Shown here piece after piece: positions 16,971 through 26,232 of a stretch of DNA of 61,466 nt. The notes beneath the pieces are model-generated. The model saw only the letters and a program-made list of their open reading frames with translations. It was not told where the DNA came from and did no database searches. The stretch lies in assembly GCA_902539825.1 (NCBI GenBank), contig CACBMH010000004.1, positions 1-61,466 of the forward strand, given 5' to 3'. Every line of letters begins with the position of its first letter. Positions within the stretch are counted from its first letter, which is position 1. Source of the stretch: an uncultured Alphaproteobacteria bacterium (GTDB lineage: Bacteria; Pseudomonadota; Alphaproteobacteria; HIMB59; GCA-002718135). A program made the translations under genes and the position numbers.

Positions 16971-18077
16971 TTAACCTTCAAGTACTCTATTTCTTTGAGT
17001 AAAGAAAGCTGAGTCAGCTTTTTCTAACCAACCACTTATTTCACTTCTTGATTTTCTAAAGCTTGCAAGAATTCTTCCGGTTAATTCATTACCTTCAGCA
17101 AGTTCTTCATACAGTTGTTCTGCTGCTTCACCCATTGCATCGATAACATCTTCGTTGAATTCTCTTAGCTCAACACCATGATCATTCACAAGTCTCTGCA
17201 ATGCAGCTCCATTATTTGCATTATATTCAGTCAACATTCTTTCATTTTGAACTGTTGAAGCATGCTCAATAATCATTTGATCTGTTTTGCTTAAACTTGT
17301 TAACCAAGATTTATTACAACCTAGTGTTATTAATGTTCCTGGTTCATGACATCCAGGCCAGTAATAATACTTTGCGGCTTCATAGAATCTTGATCTTTCA
17401 TCATTCCATGGTCCTACCCATTCTGTTGCATCGATTGTTCCATTGATCAAGTTTTCATATATTTGTCCACCAGGCACACCTACAACAGATAAACCAAGTT
17501 TAGACATCATCATTCCACCTAATCCAGGAATTCTCATTTTAAGACCTTTGAAATCATCTGGAGAATTAATTTCTTTATTAAACCATCCACCCATTTGAAC
17601 ACCAGAGTTTCCAGCCATAAAGTTTTTCAAACCAAATTCATCACCAAGTTCATCCCAAAGTTCTTGTCCGCCACCATGTCGTATCCATCCGTTGATTTCA
17701 GTTGCTATCATTCCAAAAGGAACTGCTGCAAAGAAACCCCAACCGGGATGTTGTCCAACCCAATAGTAGTCAGCACTATTATACATTTGAGCATTTCCAG
17801 ATGTAACTTCAGTAAATACATCTAATGGTCCTACTCTTTCTCCACCAGCAAAGTGATTAACAACAATACGACCATCACTTAAGTCTGATATTCTTTGAGA
17901 AACAGCTTCTGCGCCTGTACCTAATCCAGGATAGCCTCTACCCCAAGTAGCAACGCAGTTGACTTCTATTCTATCAGCTGCAATAGCTGGAGCTGGGAAA
18001 GATGAAACGGCTGTTGCAGCTGCTGCACCAATTCCTGCTTTTTTTAGGAAGTCACGTCTTTTAAAGTTTTTTTTCAT
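16971..18077 (-). CDS. dctP: TRAP transporter substrate-binding protein (DctP family, TakP-like)
   Basis: A 368-residue periplasmic binding protein, first gene of a dctPQM operon. The N-terminus has a twin-arginine signal KRRDFLKK (6-13) with an Ala-rich hydrophobic stretch and likely cleavage after AIA at 33, so it is exported folded by Tat. The mature part contains LKMRIPGLGG (conserved Arg) and ATEWVGPWND (about 220-229), patterns of TakP-like proteins that bind 2-oxo acids or other organic acids. The precise ligand cannot be read. A strong Shine-Dalgarno (18081-18087) and TATAAT at 18125-18130 on the minus strand suggest high expression. Confidence 0.9.
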   Translation of the reverse strand: MKKNFKRRDFLKKAGIGAAAATAVSSFPAPAIAADRIEVNCVATWGRGYPGLGTGAEAVSQRISDLSDGRIVVNHFAGGERVGPLDVFTEVTSGNAQMYNSADYYWVGQHPGWGFFAAVPFGMIATEINGWIRHGGGQELWDELGDEFGLKNFMAGNSGVQMGGWFNKEINSPDDFKGLKMRIPGLGGMMMSKLGLSVVGVPGGQIYENLINGTIDATEWVGPWNDERSRFYEAAKYYYWPGCHEPGTLITLGCNKSWLTSLSKTDQMIIEHASTVQNERMLTEYNANNGAALQRLVNDHGVELREFNEDVIDAMGEAAEQLYEELAEGNELTGRILASFRKSRSEISGWLEKADSAFFTQRNRVLEG

Positions 18078-18080
18078 ATG

Positions 18081-18087
18081 TCCTCCC
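18081..18087 (-). promoter_or_regulatory. Strong ribosome binding site of dctP
   Basis: GGGAGGA lies 3 nt before the dctP ATG on the minus strand. It is one of only a few clear Shine-Dalgarno sequences in the window, and all lie before genes expected to be highly expressed or regulated. Confidence 0.75.
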
Positions 18088-18181
18088 GAGATTATATGAA
18101 TAAATTAATTAATTTATTTATAGAATTATACAAAAATAGAAAATCTATCAATTTCAAATCATATAAATAATAGGAAAATTA

Positions 18182-19357
18182 TTAAAAACTAGAAATTCCT
18201 GTCTGATTTTTGCCTAAAATTAGTGAATGAATATCTTCTGCACCCTCGTAAGTTTTAACTGTTTCTAAGTTAACCAAATGTCTCATGATATGATATTCTT
18301 CTAATAACCCATTTGCCCCAAGCATATCACGGGCATTTCTAATTATATCTAAAGATTTTTTACAGTTATTTTTTTTTAAAATACTAATTGCATTAATGAT
18401 ATCCTTTTCATCATCTAGAGCTTTAGAACTTAAAAGACATGATGCTAATCCTAAATTTATTTCTATTTGCATCTCAGATAATTTTTTTTGAATTAATTGA
18501 TTTGATGCTAAAGGTTTTTTAAACATAATTCTATTTTCTACATAGTCTTTTGCAATTAACCAACATTCAGATGCTGAACCTAATACACCCCAGCTAATTC
18601 CAAATCTTGCTTTATTGAGACAACTGAAAACTGATTTCCATCCTTCTGTATTTTCTAAACACAAATTATTTGGAACAAAAACATTGTTTAAAATTATTTG
18701 ACCAGTTGGACTAATTTTTAAGCTTGTTTTATTTTCTATTGTTGAAGTATTTAATCCTTCAGTATTTTTTTCAATTATAAAACCTTTTATACTTTTATGG
18801 TCTTTATTTTCTTCAATAGCCCAAATAATAAATATGTCAGCAATTGGAGCATTCGTAATCCAGTTTTTAGATCCATTTATAATATATCCATTTTTAGTTT
18901 TTTTAAATGAAGTTTTCATTGAAGTAGGATCAGAGCCAGCTTCGCTTTCTGTCAAACCAAAGCAACCAATTTTTTCTCCTTTAATTAATGGAGGAAGGTA
19001 TTTATCTTTTTGTTCTTGCGACCCAAATTCATTAATTGGATGTATCACTAGCGACGATTGAACAGATATTGAAGATCTATAGCTGCTATCTATTTTTTCA
19101 AATTCATATGCTACAAGTCCATACGCTAAATTTGATGTACCAGAACCACCGTGTGTTTTAACTGTTTGTCCCAAAACTCCAAGTGATCCAAATTTTGGAT
19201 AGAGGTCTTGATCAAATTCATTTTTTCTGTTTCTTTCAACTACTGTAGGTTTAAGTTCATTATTACAAAAATCCCTAACATTTTTTTGAATATTACTTTC
19301 TTCTTCACTTAAATGACTTTGAATATAAAATGGATCAAACCAATTATTTTCTTTCAT
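18182..19357 (-). CDS. gcdH: Glutaryl-CoA dehydrogenase
   Basis: A 391-residue acyl-CoA dehydrogenase that should oxidise and decarboxylate glutaryl-CoA to crotonyl-CoA in lysine, tryptophan or glutarate breakdown. It has GCFGLTESEAGSDPTSM (about 132-148) for FAD and substrate binding, and the catalytic Glu in TYEGAEDIHSLILG near the C-terminus. The YEG..DIHxLILGxxQTG ending is typical of GcdH rather than short-chain acyl-CoA dehydrogenases. It is a single minus-strand gene 104 bp upstream of the dctP start, and divergent from rpiB by 51 bp. The lysine-pathway partners are not in the window. Confidence 0.85.
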   Translation of the reverse strand: MKENNWFDPFYIQSHLSEEESNIQKNVRDFCNNELKPTVVERNRKNEFDQDLYPKFGSLGVLGQTVKTHGGSGTSNLAYGLVAYEFEKIDSSYRSSISVQSSLVIHPINEFGSQEQKDKYLPPLIKGEKIGCFGLTESEAGSDPTSMKTSFKKTKNGYIINGSKNWITNAPIADIFIIWAIEENKDHKSIKGFIIEKNTEGLNTSTIENKTSLKISPTGQIILNNVFVPNNLCLENTEGWKSVFSCLNKARFGISWGVLGSASECWLIAKDYVENRIMFKKPLASNQLIQKKLSEMQIEINLGLASCLLSSKALDDEKDIINAISILKKNNCKKSLDIIRNARDMLGANGLLEEYHIMRHLVNLETVKTYEGAEDIHSLILGKNQTGISSF

Positions 19358-19408
19358 ACAATATTAGCCAATATCATCATTTTAATGTAAATAACCACAA
19401 AAATTAAT

Positions 19409-19828
19409 ATGCAAAATAAGAATATATACATTGCTTCAGACCATGCTGGATTTGATCTCAAAACCAAATTATTGAAGAATTTTCCAAAAATTAATGATTT
19501 AGGAACAAAGACAGATGAGAGTGTTGACTATCCTGATTTTGCACACAAATTAACTAAAGAGGTTCTTAAGAATAAGAAAAACGTTGGTATTCTAATCTGT
19601 GGAACTGGTGTTGGTATGAGTATTGCAGCTAATAGAAAAAAAGGAATAAGGGCTGGTCTTGCTAATAATTCAAAAATAGCAAGATTGATAAGAAAGCACA
19701 ATGATGCTAATGTACTTGTTTTACCAGGCAGATTTATAAATACTAGCGAGGCAAAAAAAAGTGTTCAGGCTTTTCTTTCTACAAAGTTTGAGTCAGGACG
19801 ACATAAAAGAAGGATTAAAAAACTATGA
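19409..19828 (+). CDS. rpiB: Ribose-5-phosphate isomerase B
   Basis: A 139-residue LacAB/RpiB sugar isomerase that interconverts ribose 5-phosphate and ribulose 5-phosphate. It begins with [13 protein letters not shown] (5-17), and [16 protein letters not shown] (about 61-76) supplies the catalytic Cys and the phosphate loop. It overlaps glyA by 4 nt. The rpiB-glyA-nrdR-rib order is common in alphaproteobacteria. Ribulose 5-phosphate made here is also the RibB substrate, a possible reason for the linkage (inference). Confidence 0.93.
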   Translation: MQNKNIYIASDHAGFDLKTKLLKNFPKINDLGTKTDESVDYPDFAHKLTKEVLKNKKNVGILICGTGVGMSIAANRKKGIRAGLANNSKIARLIRKHNDANVLVLPGRFINTSEAKKSVQAFLSTKFESGRHKRRIKKL

Positions 19829-21114
19829 TTTCAGATTTGTTTACTAAAGGAATTAAAGAAGCAGACCCAGAGGTTTATGGGACTCTAAGCCGTGAACTAG
19901 AAAGACAGCAAAACCAAATAGAGTTGATAGCATCTGAAAATATTGCTTCAAGATCAATTTTAAATGCTCAAGGCTCTGTCATGACAAATAAATATGCAGA
20001 AGGTTATCCTGGTAAACGATATTATGGTGGGTGTGAATTTGTTGATCAAGCTGAAGAGATTGCTCTAGAAAGAGTTAAAAAACTTTTTAATTGTAAATTT
20101 GCAAATCTACAACCGCATAGTGGAGCTCAGGCAAACCAAGCAGTCTTTCTAGCGTTACTTCAACCACATGATACTATTTTAGGTATGTCTCTTGCATCAG
20201 GCGGTCACTTAACTCATGGAGCAAAACCTAATCTATCTGGTAAATGGTTTAATGCTGTTCAATACGGTGTAAAAAAAGATGGCAATGATAAAGATTTAAT
20301 TGATTATGATGAAGTTGAAGCTTTAGCTTTAGAGCATAAACCAAAAATGATAATAGCGGGAGCATCCGCTTATCCTAGGACAATAGATTGGAAAAAATTT
20401 AGAGAAATAGCTGATAAAGTAGGAGCATATTTTTTAGTTGATATGGCTCACTATTCTGGTTTGGTTGCTGGTAAACAATATCCAAATCCGATTGAGCATG
20501 CCCATGTAGTAACTTCAACAACTCACAAAACTTTAAGAGGCGCAAGAAGTGCAATGATTTTAACTAATCATGAAGATTTATATAAAAAAATTAATTCTGC
20601 TGTTTTCCCCGGATTACAAGGTGGTCCACTAATGCATGTAATTGCAGCTAGAGCTGTCTGCTTTGGTGAAGCACTTAAACCTGAATTCGAAGAATATATT
20701 AAAAACGTAATTGCTAGTGCCAAAGTTATGGCAAAAACTTTAGTTGATAGAGGATTTAGAATTGTAACTGGGGGCACAGATTCACATATAGTTTGGTTAG
20801 ACTTGACACCAAAAGGTTTAACTGGAGACAAAGCTGAAAAAATTTTAGAAGAAGTTGGATTAGCATGTAACAAAAATGCAATTCCATATGATCCTAATCC
20901 ACCAAAAATAACTAGTGGACTTAGATTTGGTACAGCAGCTGCTACGACCAGAGGTTTTAATCAGAAAGATTTTGAACAAGTTGGAAATATGATAGCTGAT
21001 ATTTTGGATAGTCTTTTACTTGAAGAAAATGAGAGAAATGTAGTTTTTAATAAAACAAGAAAAGATGTAATTGAGCTTTGCAATAAATATCCAATTTATA
21101 GTGAGGCATTTTAA
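19825..21114 (+). CDS. glyA: Serine hydroxymethyltransferase
   Basis: A 429-residue PLP enzyme that interconverts serine and glycine and loads tetrahydrofolate with a one-carbon unit. Family motifs are all present: [12 protein letters not shown] (30-41), [15 protein letters not shown] (about 55-69), and the PLP lysine in [13 protein letters not shown] (about residue 229). Length is normal. It overlaps rpiB by 4 nt and its stop is followed at once by the nrdR ATG. I saw no glycine riboswitch before it, which matters because such switches occur in related marine alphaproteobacteria. Confidence 0.96.
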   Translation: MISDLFTKGIKEADPEVYGTLSRELERQQNQIELIASENIASRSILNAQGSVMTNKYAEGYPGKRYYGGCEFVDQAEEIALERVKKLFNCKFANLQPHSGAQANQAVFLALLQPHDTILGMSLASGGHLTHGAKPNLSGKWFNAVQYGVKKDGNDKDLIDYDEVEALALEHKPKMIIAGASAYPRTIDWKKFREIADKVGAYFLVDMAHYSGLVAGKQYPNPIEHAHVVTSTTHKTLRGARSAMILTNHEDLYKKINSAVFPGLQGGPLMHVIAARAVCFGEALKPEFEEYIKNVIASAKVMAKTLVDRGFRIVTGGTDSHIVWLDLTPKGLTGDKAEKILEEVGLACNKNAIPYDPNPPKITSGLRFGTAAATTRGFNQKDFEQVGNMIADILDSLLLEENERNVVFNKTRKDVIELCNKYPIYSEAF

Positions 21115-21567
21115 ATGAGATGCCCCTTCTGTAGTAATGAAGATACACAAGTAAAAGACTCAAGACCTACAGAAGATAATACAGCAATTAGAAGAAGAAG
21201 AGTTTGTGATGCTTGCGGCTCTAGATTTACAACTTTTGAGAGAATTCAGCTAAGAGATTTGGTCGTAATGAAAAGTAACGGTCAAAAAGAAAATTTTGAT
21301 AGAGATAAAATGTATAGATCTCTCTCTTTAGCTTTAAGAAAAAGAAATGTTGATAATGAAAAAATTGAAAAAATTGTTAATGCTATTGTAAGAAAATTAG
21401 AAAACTCAGGAGAAACTGATATAAAATCTAATATTATCGGTCAGTACATTATGGAAGCTTTAATGCATTTAGATCAGGTAGCATACGTCAGATTTGCATC
21501 TGTTTACAAAAATTTTAGAGAAGCAAAAGATTTTGAAGATTTCTTAGGTAATTTAGAAGATAAATAA
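21115..21567 (+). CDS. nrdR: Transcriptional repressor NrdR
   Basis: A 150-residue regulator of ribonucleotide reductase genes. The N-terminal zinc ribbon CPFC...CDACGSRF (3-34) and [16 protein letters not shown] are diagnostic, followed by an ATP-cone domain (about 46-136) that senses nucleotides. Length is standard. It abuts glyA and lies 6 nt before ribD, the usual alphaproteobacterial position. Its targets (nrd promoters) are outside the window. Confidence 0.95.
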   Translation: MRCPFCSNEDTQVKDSRPTEDNTAIRRRRVCDACGSRFTTFERIQLRDLVVMKSNGQKENFDRDKMYRSLSLALRKRNVDNEKIEKIVNAIVRKLENSGETDIKSNIIGQYIMEALMHLDQVAYVRFASVYKNFREAKDFEDFLGNLEDK

Positions 21568-21573
21568 TTTTTA

Positions 21574-22656
21574 GTGTCTCAACAAAATGTAAAGATGATT
21601 AATTTAGCTCATGATATTGCTAAAAAAAAATTTGGAAAAACTTTCCCTAACCCCACAGTGGGCTGTGTAATAGCAAAAAATTCAAAAATAATCTCTAAAG
21701 CTGTAACGAATAAATCTGGAAGGCCTCATGCCGAAGAAATAGCTCTAGCTAAAGCTGGTCATAAAGCTAAAGGAGCTTCAATGTATGTTACTTTAGAACC
21801 ATGTTTTCATAGTTCAAAAGATGGATCATGCACAGATCAAATATTAAGATCAGGAATTAAAGAAATATTTATATCTGCGGCTGATCCAGATGTTAGAACT
21901 AATTATAAAAGTATTAAAAAGTTAAAAAAAAATAATGTAATTGTAAATGTAGGTTTAGAAAAGAATAGAACATATAATTTAAATAAATTTTTTTTTAAAA
22001 GTGTTTTAAAGAAAAAACCATTTACAAAAGTTAAAATTGCAACTTCTGCAGATGAAAAAATTGCATGGCATGATTATAAAAGTAAATGGATATCTAATAA
22101 ATCAAGCAGAGAATATGCGCATAAGTTAAGATCAATGAGTCAAGCTATTTTAACTACTTCAAAAACTGTATTAAAAGATGATCCAAGATTAACTATAAGA
22201 TTAAAAAAAACTTTAGAGCAACATATTCCAATAATAATAATTGATAATAATCTAAAAATACCAATGAAATCAAAAATATTAAAAGATATATCTAAAAAAA
22301 GAATTATTATTTTTACATCTAAAAAAAATAAAAAATCTGAAAATTTAATTAAATTAGGATGTGAAATTATATTTTGTAAATTAAATAAAAACAAAAAACT
22401 AAATTTAAAAAATATTTTTAGTAAAATATACTCATTAAAAATATCAGATTTATTAGTTGAAGCAGGGGGTATTTTTTTTACAGAATTGTTAAATAAAAAT
22501 TTAGTGGATGAAATTCATTTATTTAAATCCAAAATTATTATAGGAAAACATGGTAAGCCAGCAATTGTTGGAAAAAAACTTAGTCAATTAAATTTATTTT
22601 TAAATGAAAGAAAAAAATTCAAAGACGATATATATGCGAACTACCAGGTGAATTAA
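21574..22656 (+). CDS. ribD: Riboflavin biosynthesis protein RibD (deaminase/reductase)
   Basis: A 360-residue bifunctional enzyme: the N-terminal deaminase (about 1-145) and C-terminal reductase (about 146-360) carry out steps 2 and 3 of riboflavin synthesis. The zinc site is present: HAEEIALA, then EPCFHSSKDGSC, where the usual PCxHxGxTPPC is changed but the His and both Cys remain. The reductase half shows the KSKWISNKSSREYAH substrate region. The start is GTG at 21574; no upstream ATG fits. Its stop overlaps the ribE start by 1 nt. Confidence 0.92.
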   Translation: MSQQNVKMINLAHDIAKKKFGKTFPNPTVGCVIAKNSKIISKAVTNKSGRPHAEEIALAKAGHKAKGASMYVTLEPCFHSSKDGSCTDQILRSGIKEIFISAADPDVRTNYKSIKKLKKNNVIVNVGLEKNRTYNLNKFFFKSVLKKKPFTKVKIATSADEKIAWHDYKSKWISNKSSREYAHKLRSMSQAILTTSKTVLKDDPRLTIRLKKTLEQHIPIIIIDNNLKIPMKSKILKDISKKRIIIFTSKKNKKSENLIKLGCEIIFCKLNKNKKLNLKNIFSKIYSLKISDLLVEAGGIFFTELLNKNLVDEIHLFKSKIIIGKHGKPAIVGKKLSQLNLFLNERKKFKDDIYANYQVN

Positions 22657-23246
22657 TGTTTACAGGTATTATTCAAGATTTAGGAACAATAAAAAACAAA
22701 GATGTGGGACTTTACCAAATATCTACGAATCTTGATTTGAGTAATTGTAAGGAAGGTTCTTCAATTTCTTGTAATGGAGTGTGTCTTACAGCAAAGAATA
22801 TAACTCCATCAAACAACAAATCATTTAGCTTTGATGTGAACATAGGAGAAGAAACCTTGCTAAGAACAAATCTAGCTAATTCTATTTTAAAAAATGAAAA
22901 AATTAATTTAGAAAAATCTCTTTTGATAGGTGATGAAATCAGTGGTCACTTTGTTTATGGTCATGTTGACACCACAACTGTCGTTAGTGAAATTTTAGAA
23001 CTTGAAAATAGTTGGGAATATCATTTTGAAAAAAAATTTAATAAAAATAATAGATTTATTGTTGAAAAGGGATCTATTTCAATAAATGGTATTTCTTTAA
23101 CAGTAGCAAAAGTAGAAAACAATACTTTTATGATTTCTGTAATAGACCATACATTTAATCATACTAATTTAAAATATTTACAAAAAAGTGATCAAGTAAA
23201 TATTGAATTTGATTATCTTGCGCGCTTTATACTTAACAATGAATAA
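22656..23246 (+). CDS. ribE: Riboflavin synthase alpha chain
   Basis: A 196-residue enzyme that dismutates two lumazines into riboflavin in the last pathway step. The two lumazine-binding repeats are visible: MFTGIIQDLG at the start with SCNGVCLTA (about 38-46), and a second repeat around GHFVYGHVDTTT and SISINGISLTVA (about 142-153). Length is normal. It lies between ribD and ribB with overlaps at both ends (1 nt and 8 nt), so the genes are translationally coupled. No FMN riboswitch is seen upstream. Confidence 0.94.
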   Translation: MFTGIIQDLGTIKNKDVGLYQISTNLDLSNCKEGSSISCNGVCLTAKNITPSNNKSFSFDVNIGEETLLRTNLANSILKNEKINLEKSLLIGDEISGHFVYGHVDTTTVVSEILELENSWEYHFEKKFNKNNRFIVEKGSISINGISLTVAKVENNTFMISVIDHTFNHTNLKYLQKSDQVNIEFDYLARFILNNE

Positions 23247-24342
23247 AGATAACATTGAAGAAAGTTTATCTTCTATTGAAGAAATCATAGAAGATGCAAG
23301 AAGTGGTAAAATGTATATTCTTGTCGATGATCCCGATAGAGAAAATGAAGGTGATTTAATCATTCCTGCTCAATATGCTAGCCCTCAAACTATTAATTTT
23401 ATGGCAAAGCATGGAAGGGGATTAATTTGTTTAGCATTAACTAAGGATAGAATAGAAGAATTGGAACTCCCCTTAATGAACCCAAGTAATATAAAGAATG
23501 ATTTAACTGCTTTTACTGTTTCGATTGAGGCAAAAGAAGGAGTGACAACCGGAATATCTGCAGCTGATAGAGCTCATACAATATCAGTAGCTGTGAATAA
23601 TAATAAAAACAAGAATGATCTTGTTTATCCTGGTCACGTTTTTCCTCTTATGGCATGGGATGGGGGCGTATTAGTACGTGCTGGTCATACAGAGGCAGCA
23701 GTTGACATATCAAAACTTGCAAATCTAAATCCTTCTGGCGTTATTTGTGAAATTATGAGCGAAGATGGATCTATGGCGAGATTACCAGAAATTATCGAGT
23801 TTGCAAAATTACATAATTTGAAAGTAGGAACGGTTAGTGATTTAATTAAGTTTAGGCTTAAAAAAACTAAAATTGTCGAACAGATCTCCGAAAGACCATT
23901 TGAAAGTGAGATGGGGTCACAATTGACTCTAAAAGTTTTTCAAAATACTATTTCCGGTGAAAAGCATTACGCTCTAGTAAAAAATCTAAGTAATGTAAAT
24001 GAAGCTGTACTTGTTAGAATGCACAGATTGGATGTAACAAAGGATATATTTGAAGAAAAAAATATTTTTGGAAGTGAAATTAAGTCTGCCTTTAAACTTA
24101 TAGAGAAGAATGGATCAGGAGCTATAGTTTTAATAAATAGTGACATGTCACCAAACATACTAAAAGCTTTTAATAAAAGAAAAAGATCAAAAAATAAATT
24201 AGAACTAAGAGAATATGGTGTAGGTGCTCAGATTTTATCATTACTTCAAATAAATAAAATTATATTATTAACAAACACTAAGAAAAGAATTATTGCCTTG
24301 GATGGATTTAATATTGAAATAGTCGATCAGAGAAAAATATGA
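23239..24342 (+). CDS. ribB: 3,4-dihydroxy-2-butanone 4-phosphate synthase with degenerate GTP cyclohydrolase II-like domain
   Basis: A 367-residue RibBA-type protein. The first 205 residues are an intact RibB domain (DDPDRENEGDLI at 30-41, HAEAAVD-type motif as HTEAAVD) that converts ribulose 5-phosphate into dihydroxybutanone phosphate. The C-terminal part aligns with GTP cyclohydrolase II but lacks the three zinc-binding cysteines; where active enzymes have C..DxFGSxRCxC this has VTKDIFEEKNIFGSEIKSAF. So only RibB activity is expected. I chose ATG 23239, giving an 8-nt overlap with ribE; an ATG at 23203 would add 12 residues inside ribE. Confidence 0.9.
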   Translation: MNKDNIEESLSSIEEIIEDARSGKMYILVDDPDRENEGDLIIPAQYASPQTINFMAKHGRGLICLALTKDRIEELELPLMNPSNIKNDLTAFTVSIEAKEGVTTGISAADRAHTISVAVNNNKNKNDLVYPGHVFPLMAWDGGVLVRAGHTEAAVDISKLANLNPSGVICEIMSEDGSMARLPEIIEFAKLHNLKVGTVSDLIKFRLKKTKIVEQISERPFESEMGSQLTLKVFQNTISGEKHYALVKNLSNVNEAVLVRMHRLDVTKDIFEEKNIFGSEIKSAFKLIEKNGSGAIVLINSDMSPNILKAFNKRKRSKNKLELREYGVGAQILSLLQINKIILLTNTKKRIIALDGFNIEIVDQRKI

Positions 24343-24740
24343 AAAATAGAATTCTAATAGTTTCAGCAAATTATTATAAAGAAATATCAAAAAATCTTGA
24401 GTTGGGTGCAATCAATGCACTTAAAGAGAATGGTTTTGAATACGAAGTTATTAATGCACCGGGTTGTTTCGAAATTCCTTACCTAATTAAAAAAAATATT
24501 AGTAATTTTAAAGGATTTATTTCTTTAGGATGTATAATTAAGGGTGACACATATCACTTCGAAGTTATCGCTAATGAAACTTCTAGAAAAATTATTGATT
24601 TATCAGTTGATTTTAATGTTCCAATTGGATTTGGTGTCTTAACATGTTACGATTTAGAGCAAGCAATAATAAGAAGTGATGTTTATCAAAAAAATAAAGG
24701 TCAAGAAGCTGCATTAGCTTGCATAGAGTTATTGAAATAA
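24339..24740 (+). CDS. ribH: 6,7-dimethyl-8-ribityllumazine synthase
   Basis: A 133-residue enzyme joining the RibB product to the pyrimidine from RibD, making the substrate of RibE. Family motifs are present: SANYYKEISKNL near the N-terminus, APGCFEIPY (about 45-53), GCIIKGDTYHFE (about 66-77, catalytic His), and PIGFGVLT (about 94-101). It is short (usual length 140-160). It overlaps ribB by 4 nt (ATGA) and is 3 nt before nusB. Confidence 0.94.
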   Translation: MKNRILIVSANYYKEISKNLELGAINALKENGFEYEVINAPGCFEIPYLIKKNISNFKGFISLGCIIKGDTYHFEVIANETSRKIIDLSVDFNVPIGFGVLTCYDLEQAIIRSDVYQKNKGQEAALACIELLK

Positions 24741-24743
24741 AAA

Positions 24744-25214
24744 ATGCAAAATTATATCAAGTCACAAACAAGACTTGCATTTGTTCAATATATTTTTCAG
24801 AATGAATTCTTAAATGCAGATTCTTTAGAAAGCATTGATGATTTTCAAAAGCATTTTTATAATACTAATATTGCTATAATTGAGGAGAAAAAAGAAATTA
24901 AACTCAAATTTAATAAAAATTTTTTAAATAGACTTTTTTCTAGTTTTAAAATCAATATTGATAAAAAAAATATTACAGAGGATTTAAATGCTTTTATCGA
25001 TATCAATCGTAGATTTGAAAAATGGGATAATATTTTAAAATCAATAATATTTGCAATAATTGCAGAATTATTAATTACTGAAAAAAATAAATTTAAAATT
25101 GTTTTTAATGATTACTTAAATATTAGTAAAAGTCTTGTTTCTCAAAAAGAAACTAATTTAATTAATGCTGTAATTCAAAAATATATAGATAAAAATGAAA
25201 TTATTAAAAAGTAA
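24744..25214 (+). CDS. nusB: Transcription antitermination factor NusB
   Basis: A 156-residue helical RNA-binding protein that, with NusE/S10, supports antitermination on rRNA operons. Sequence conservation is weak, but the start (SQTRLAFVQYIFQNEF) and the region around RRFEKWDNILKSIIFAIIAELL (about 92-113) fit the NusB fold, and its position between ribH and thiL is diagnostic. It overlaps thiL by 20 nt. Lys- and Asn-rich composition is like its neighbours. Confidence 0.87.
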   Translation: MQNYIKSQTRLAFVQYIFQNEFLNADSLESIDDFQKHFYNTNIAIIEEKKEIKLKFNKNFLNRLFSSFKINIDKKNITEDLNAFIDINRRFEKWDNILKSIIFAIIAELLITEKNKFKIVFNDYLNISKSLVSQKETNLINAVIQKYIDKNEIIKK

Positions 25215-26175
25215 TTTATCTGAAAAATTAATAATTAATAAATATTTAAAAAAATTAAATTTTAAAAATAAGGGAACATTTGATTTTGAAAATGATGGAG
25301 CATATTTAGACTTTAACAATAAAAATTATAAACTAACTGTTACAACTGACAGTATTTCTGAGAATATAGATTTTTTCTCTAATGATGATCCTAAATCAAT
25401 AGCCCAAAAAATTACAACTGTAAATTTATCTGATATTTTTGCTATGGGAGCCTTACCCCATTCTTATCTTTTGAATTTATATTTACCAAATCATATTAAT
25501 GAAAATTGGTTAAATTTATTTTCAAATCAATTAAAGAAAATACAAAATAAATATGGATTTTATCTTTTGGGAGGTGATTTATCAAAATCAAATAAACTTA
25601 TTGTTTCTGCAACTTTTTTTGGTTCTATAAAAAAGAAATTAGAATTATTTCAAAATAAATTTGATTTAAACGATGATATTTTGGTAACAGGTAATATTGG
25701 TGAGTCAAAGATTGGTTTAGAAATTTTAAAAAAAAATAATTCATTAAGTATAAATTTAAACCAATATTTTATTAAAAAATATTTATATCCCACACCTTGT
25801 AAACTTGGACCATTGATTGCAAATTATGTTAATTCAATGAAAGATATTTCTGATGGCCTTATTGGAGATTTAATTGATATGTTAAATGATAAATATGGTG
25901 CATTGATTAATGTAAATAAAATTCCATTAAGTGTTAAAACAAAAAAAATTCTTAACAATAAAAATAATTTTAGATTAGAAGATCTTTTAAATGCTGGTGA
26001 TGATTACGGACTGATAATTATATCTAGTAAAAAAAATAGAAATAAAATTTTTAATATTGCTAATAAAAATAATATTAATGTTACTTTAATAGGGAAAATA
26101 ATAAGTGAAAAAGGAATTCATTTCGATTCACATTTAAATATAAAGAATATCAAGAAATTTGATCATTTCTTCTAA
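25195..26175 (+). CDS. thiL: Thiamine-monophosphate kinase
   Basis: A 326-residue ATP-dependent kinase turning thiamine monophosphate into the active cofactor TPP. TVTTDSISENIDFF (about 43-56) matches the family's TTDxLVEGVHF, LLGGDLSKS (about 122-130) and AGDDYGLII (about 266-274) are also recognisable. The first metal-binding motif, usually GDDAAV, reads ENDGAYLD (about 32-39), so one Asp appears as Asn. The window also holds a TPP-riboswitch-controlled thiamine importer, so this strain probably salvages thiamine compounds and phosphorylates them here (inference). Confidence 0.88.
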   Translation: MKLLKSNLSEKLIINKYLKKLNFKNKGTFDFENDGAYLDFNNKNYKLTVTTDSISENIDFFSNDDPKSIAQKITTVNLSDIFAMGALPHSYLLNLYLPNHINENWLNLFSNQLKKIQNKYGFYLLGGDLSKSNKLIVSATFFGSIKKKLELFQNKFDLNDDILVTGNIGESKIGLEILKKNNSLSINLNQYFIKKYLYPTPCKLGPLIANYVNSMKDISDGLIGDLIDMLNDKYGALINVNKIPLSVKTKKILNNKNNFRLEDLLNAGDDYGLIIISSKKNRNKIFNIANKNNINVTLIGKIISEKGIHFDSHLNIKNIKKFDHFF

Positions 26176-26220
26176 AAACTTGATTTTTTCAATAGTTTCT
26201 GACATATCAGCCAAAATTTT

Positions 26221-26226
26221 AAGGAG
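26221..26226 (+). promoter_or_regulatory. Ribosome binding site of hppA
   Basis: AAGGAG lies 6 nt before the hppA ATG. Clear Shine-Dalgarno sequences are rare in this window, so this one probably marks strong translation. Confidence 0.75.
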
Positions 26227-26232
26227 TTTTCA

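Noticed and set aside
19300-19830. Glycine riboswitch before glyA
   Set aside because: The region is coding (rpiB) with only 51 bp upstream of it, and no conserved glycine aptamer core was found.
26180-26215. Short inverted repeats TTGA/TCAA and CTGA/TCAG before hppA
   Set aside because: Four-base arms in AT-rich DNA are expected by chance and no promoter spacing fits them.
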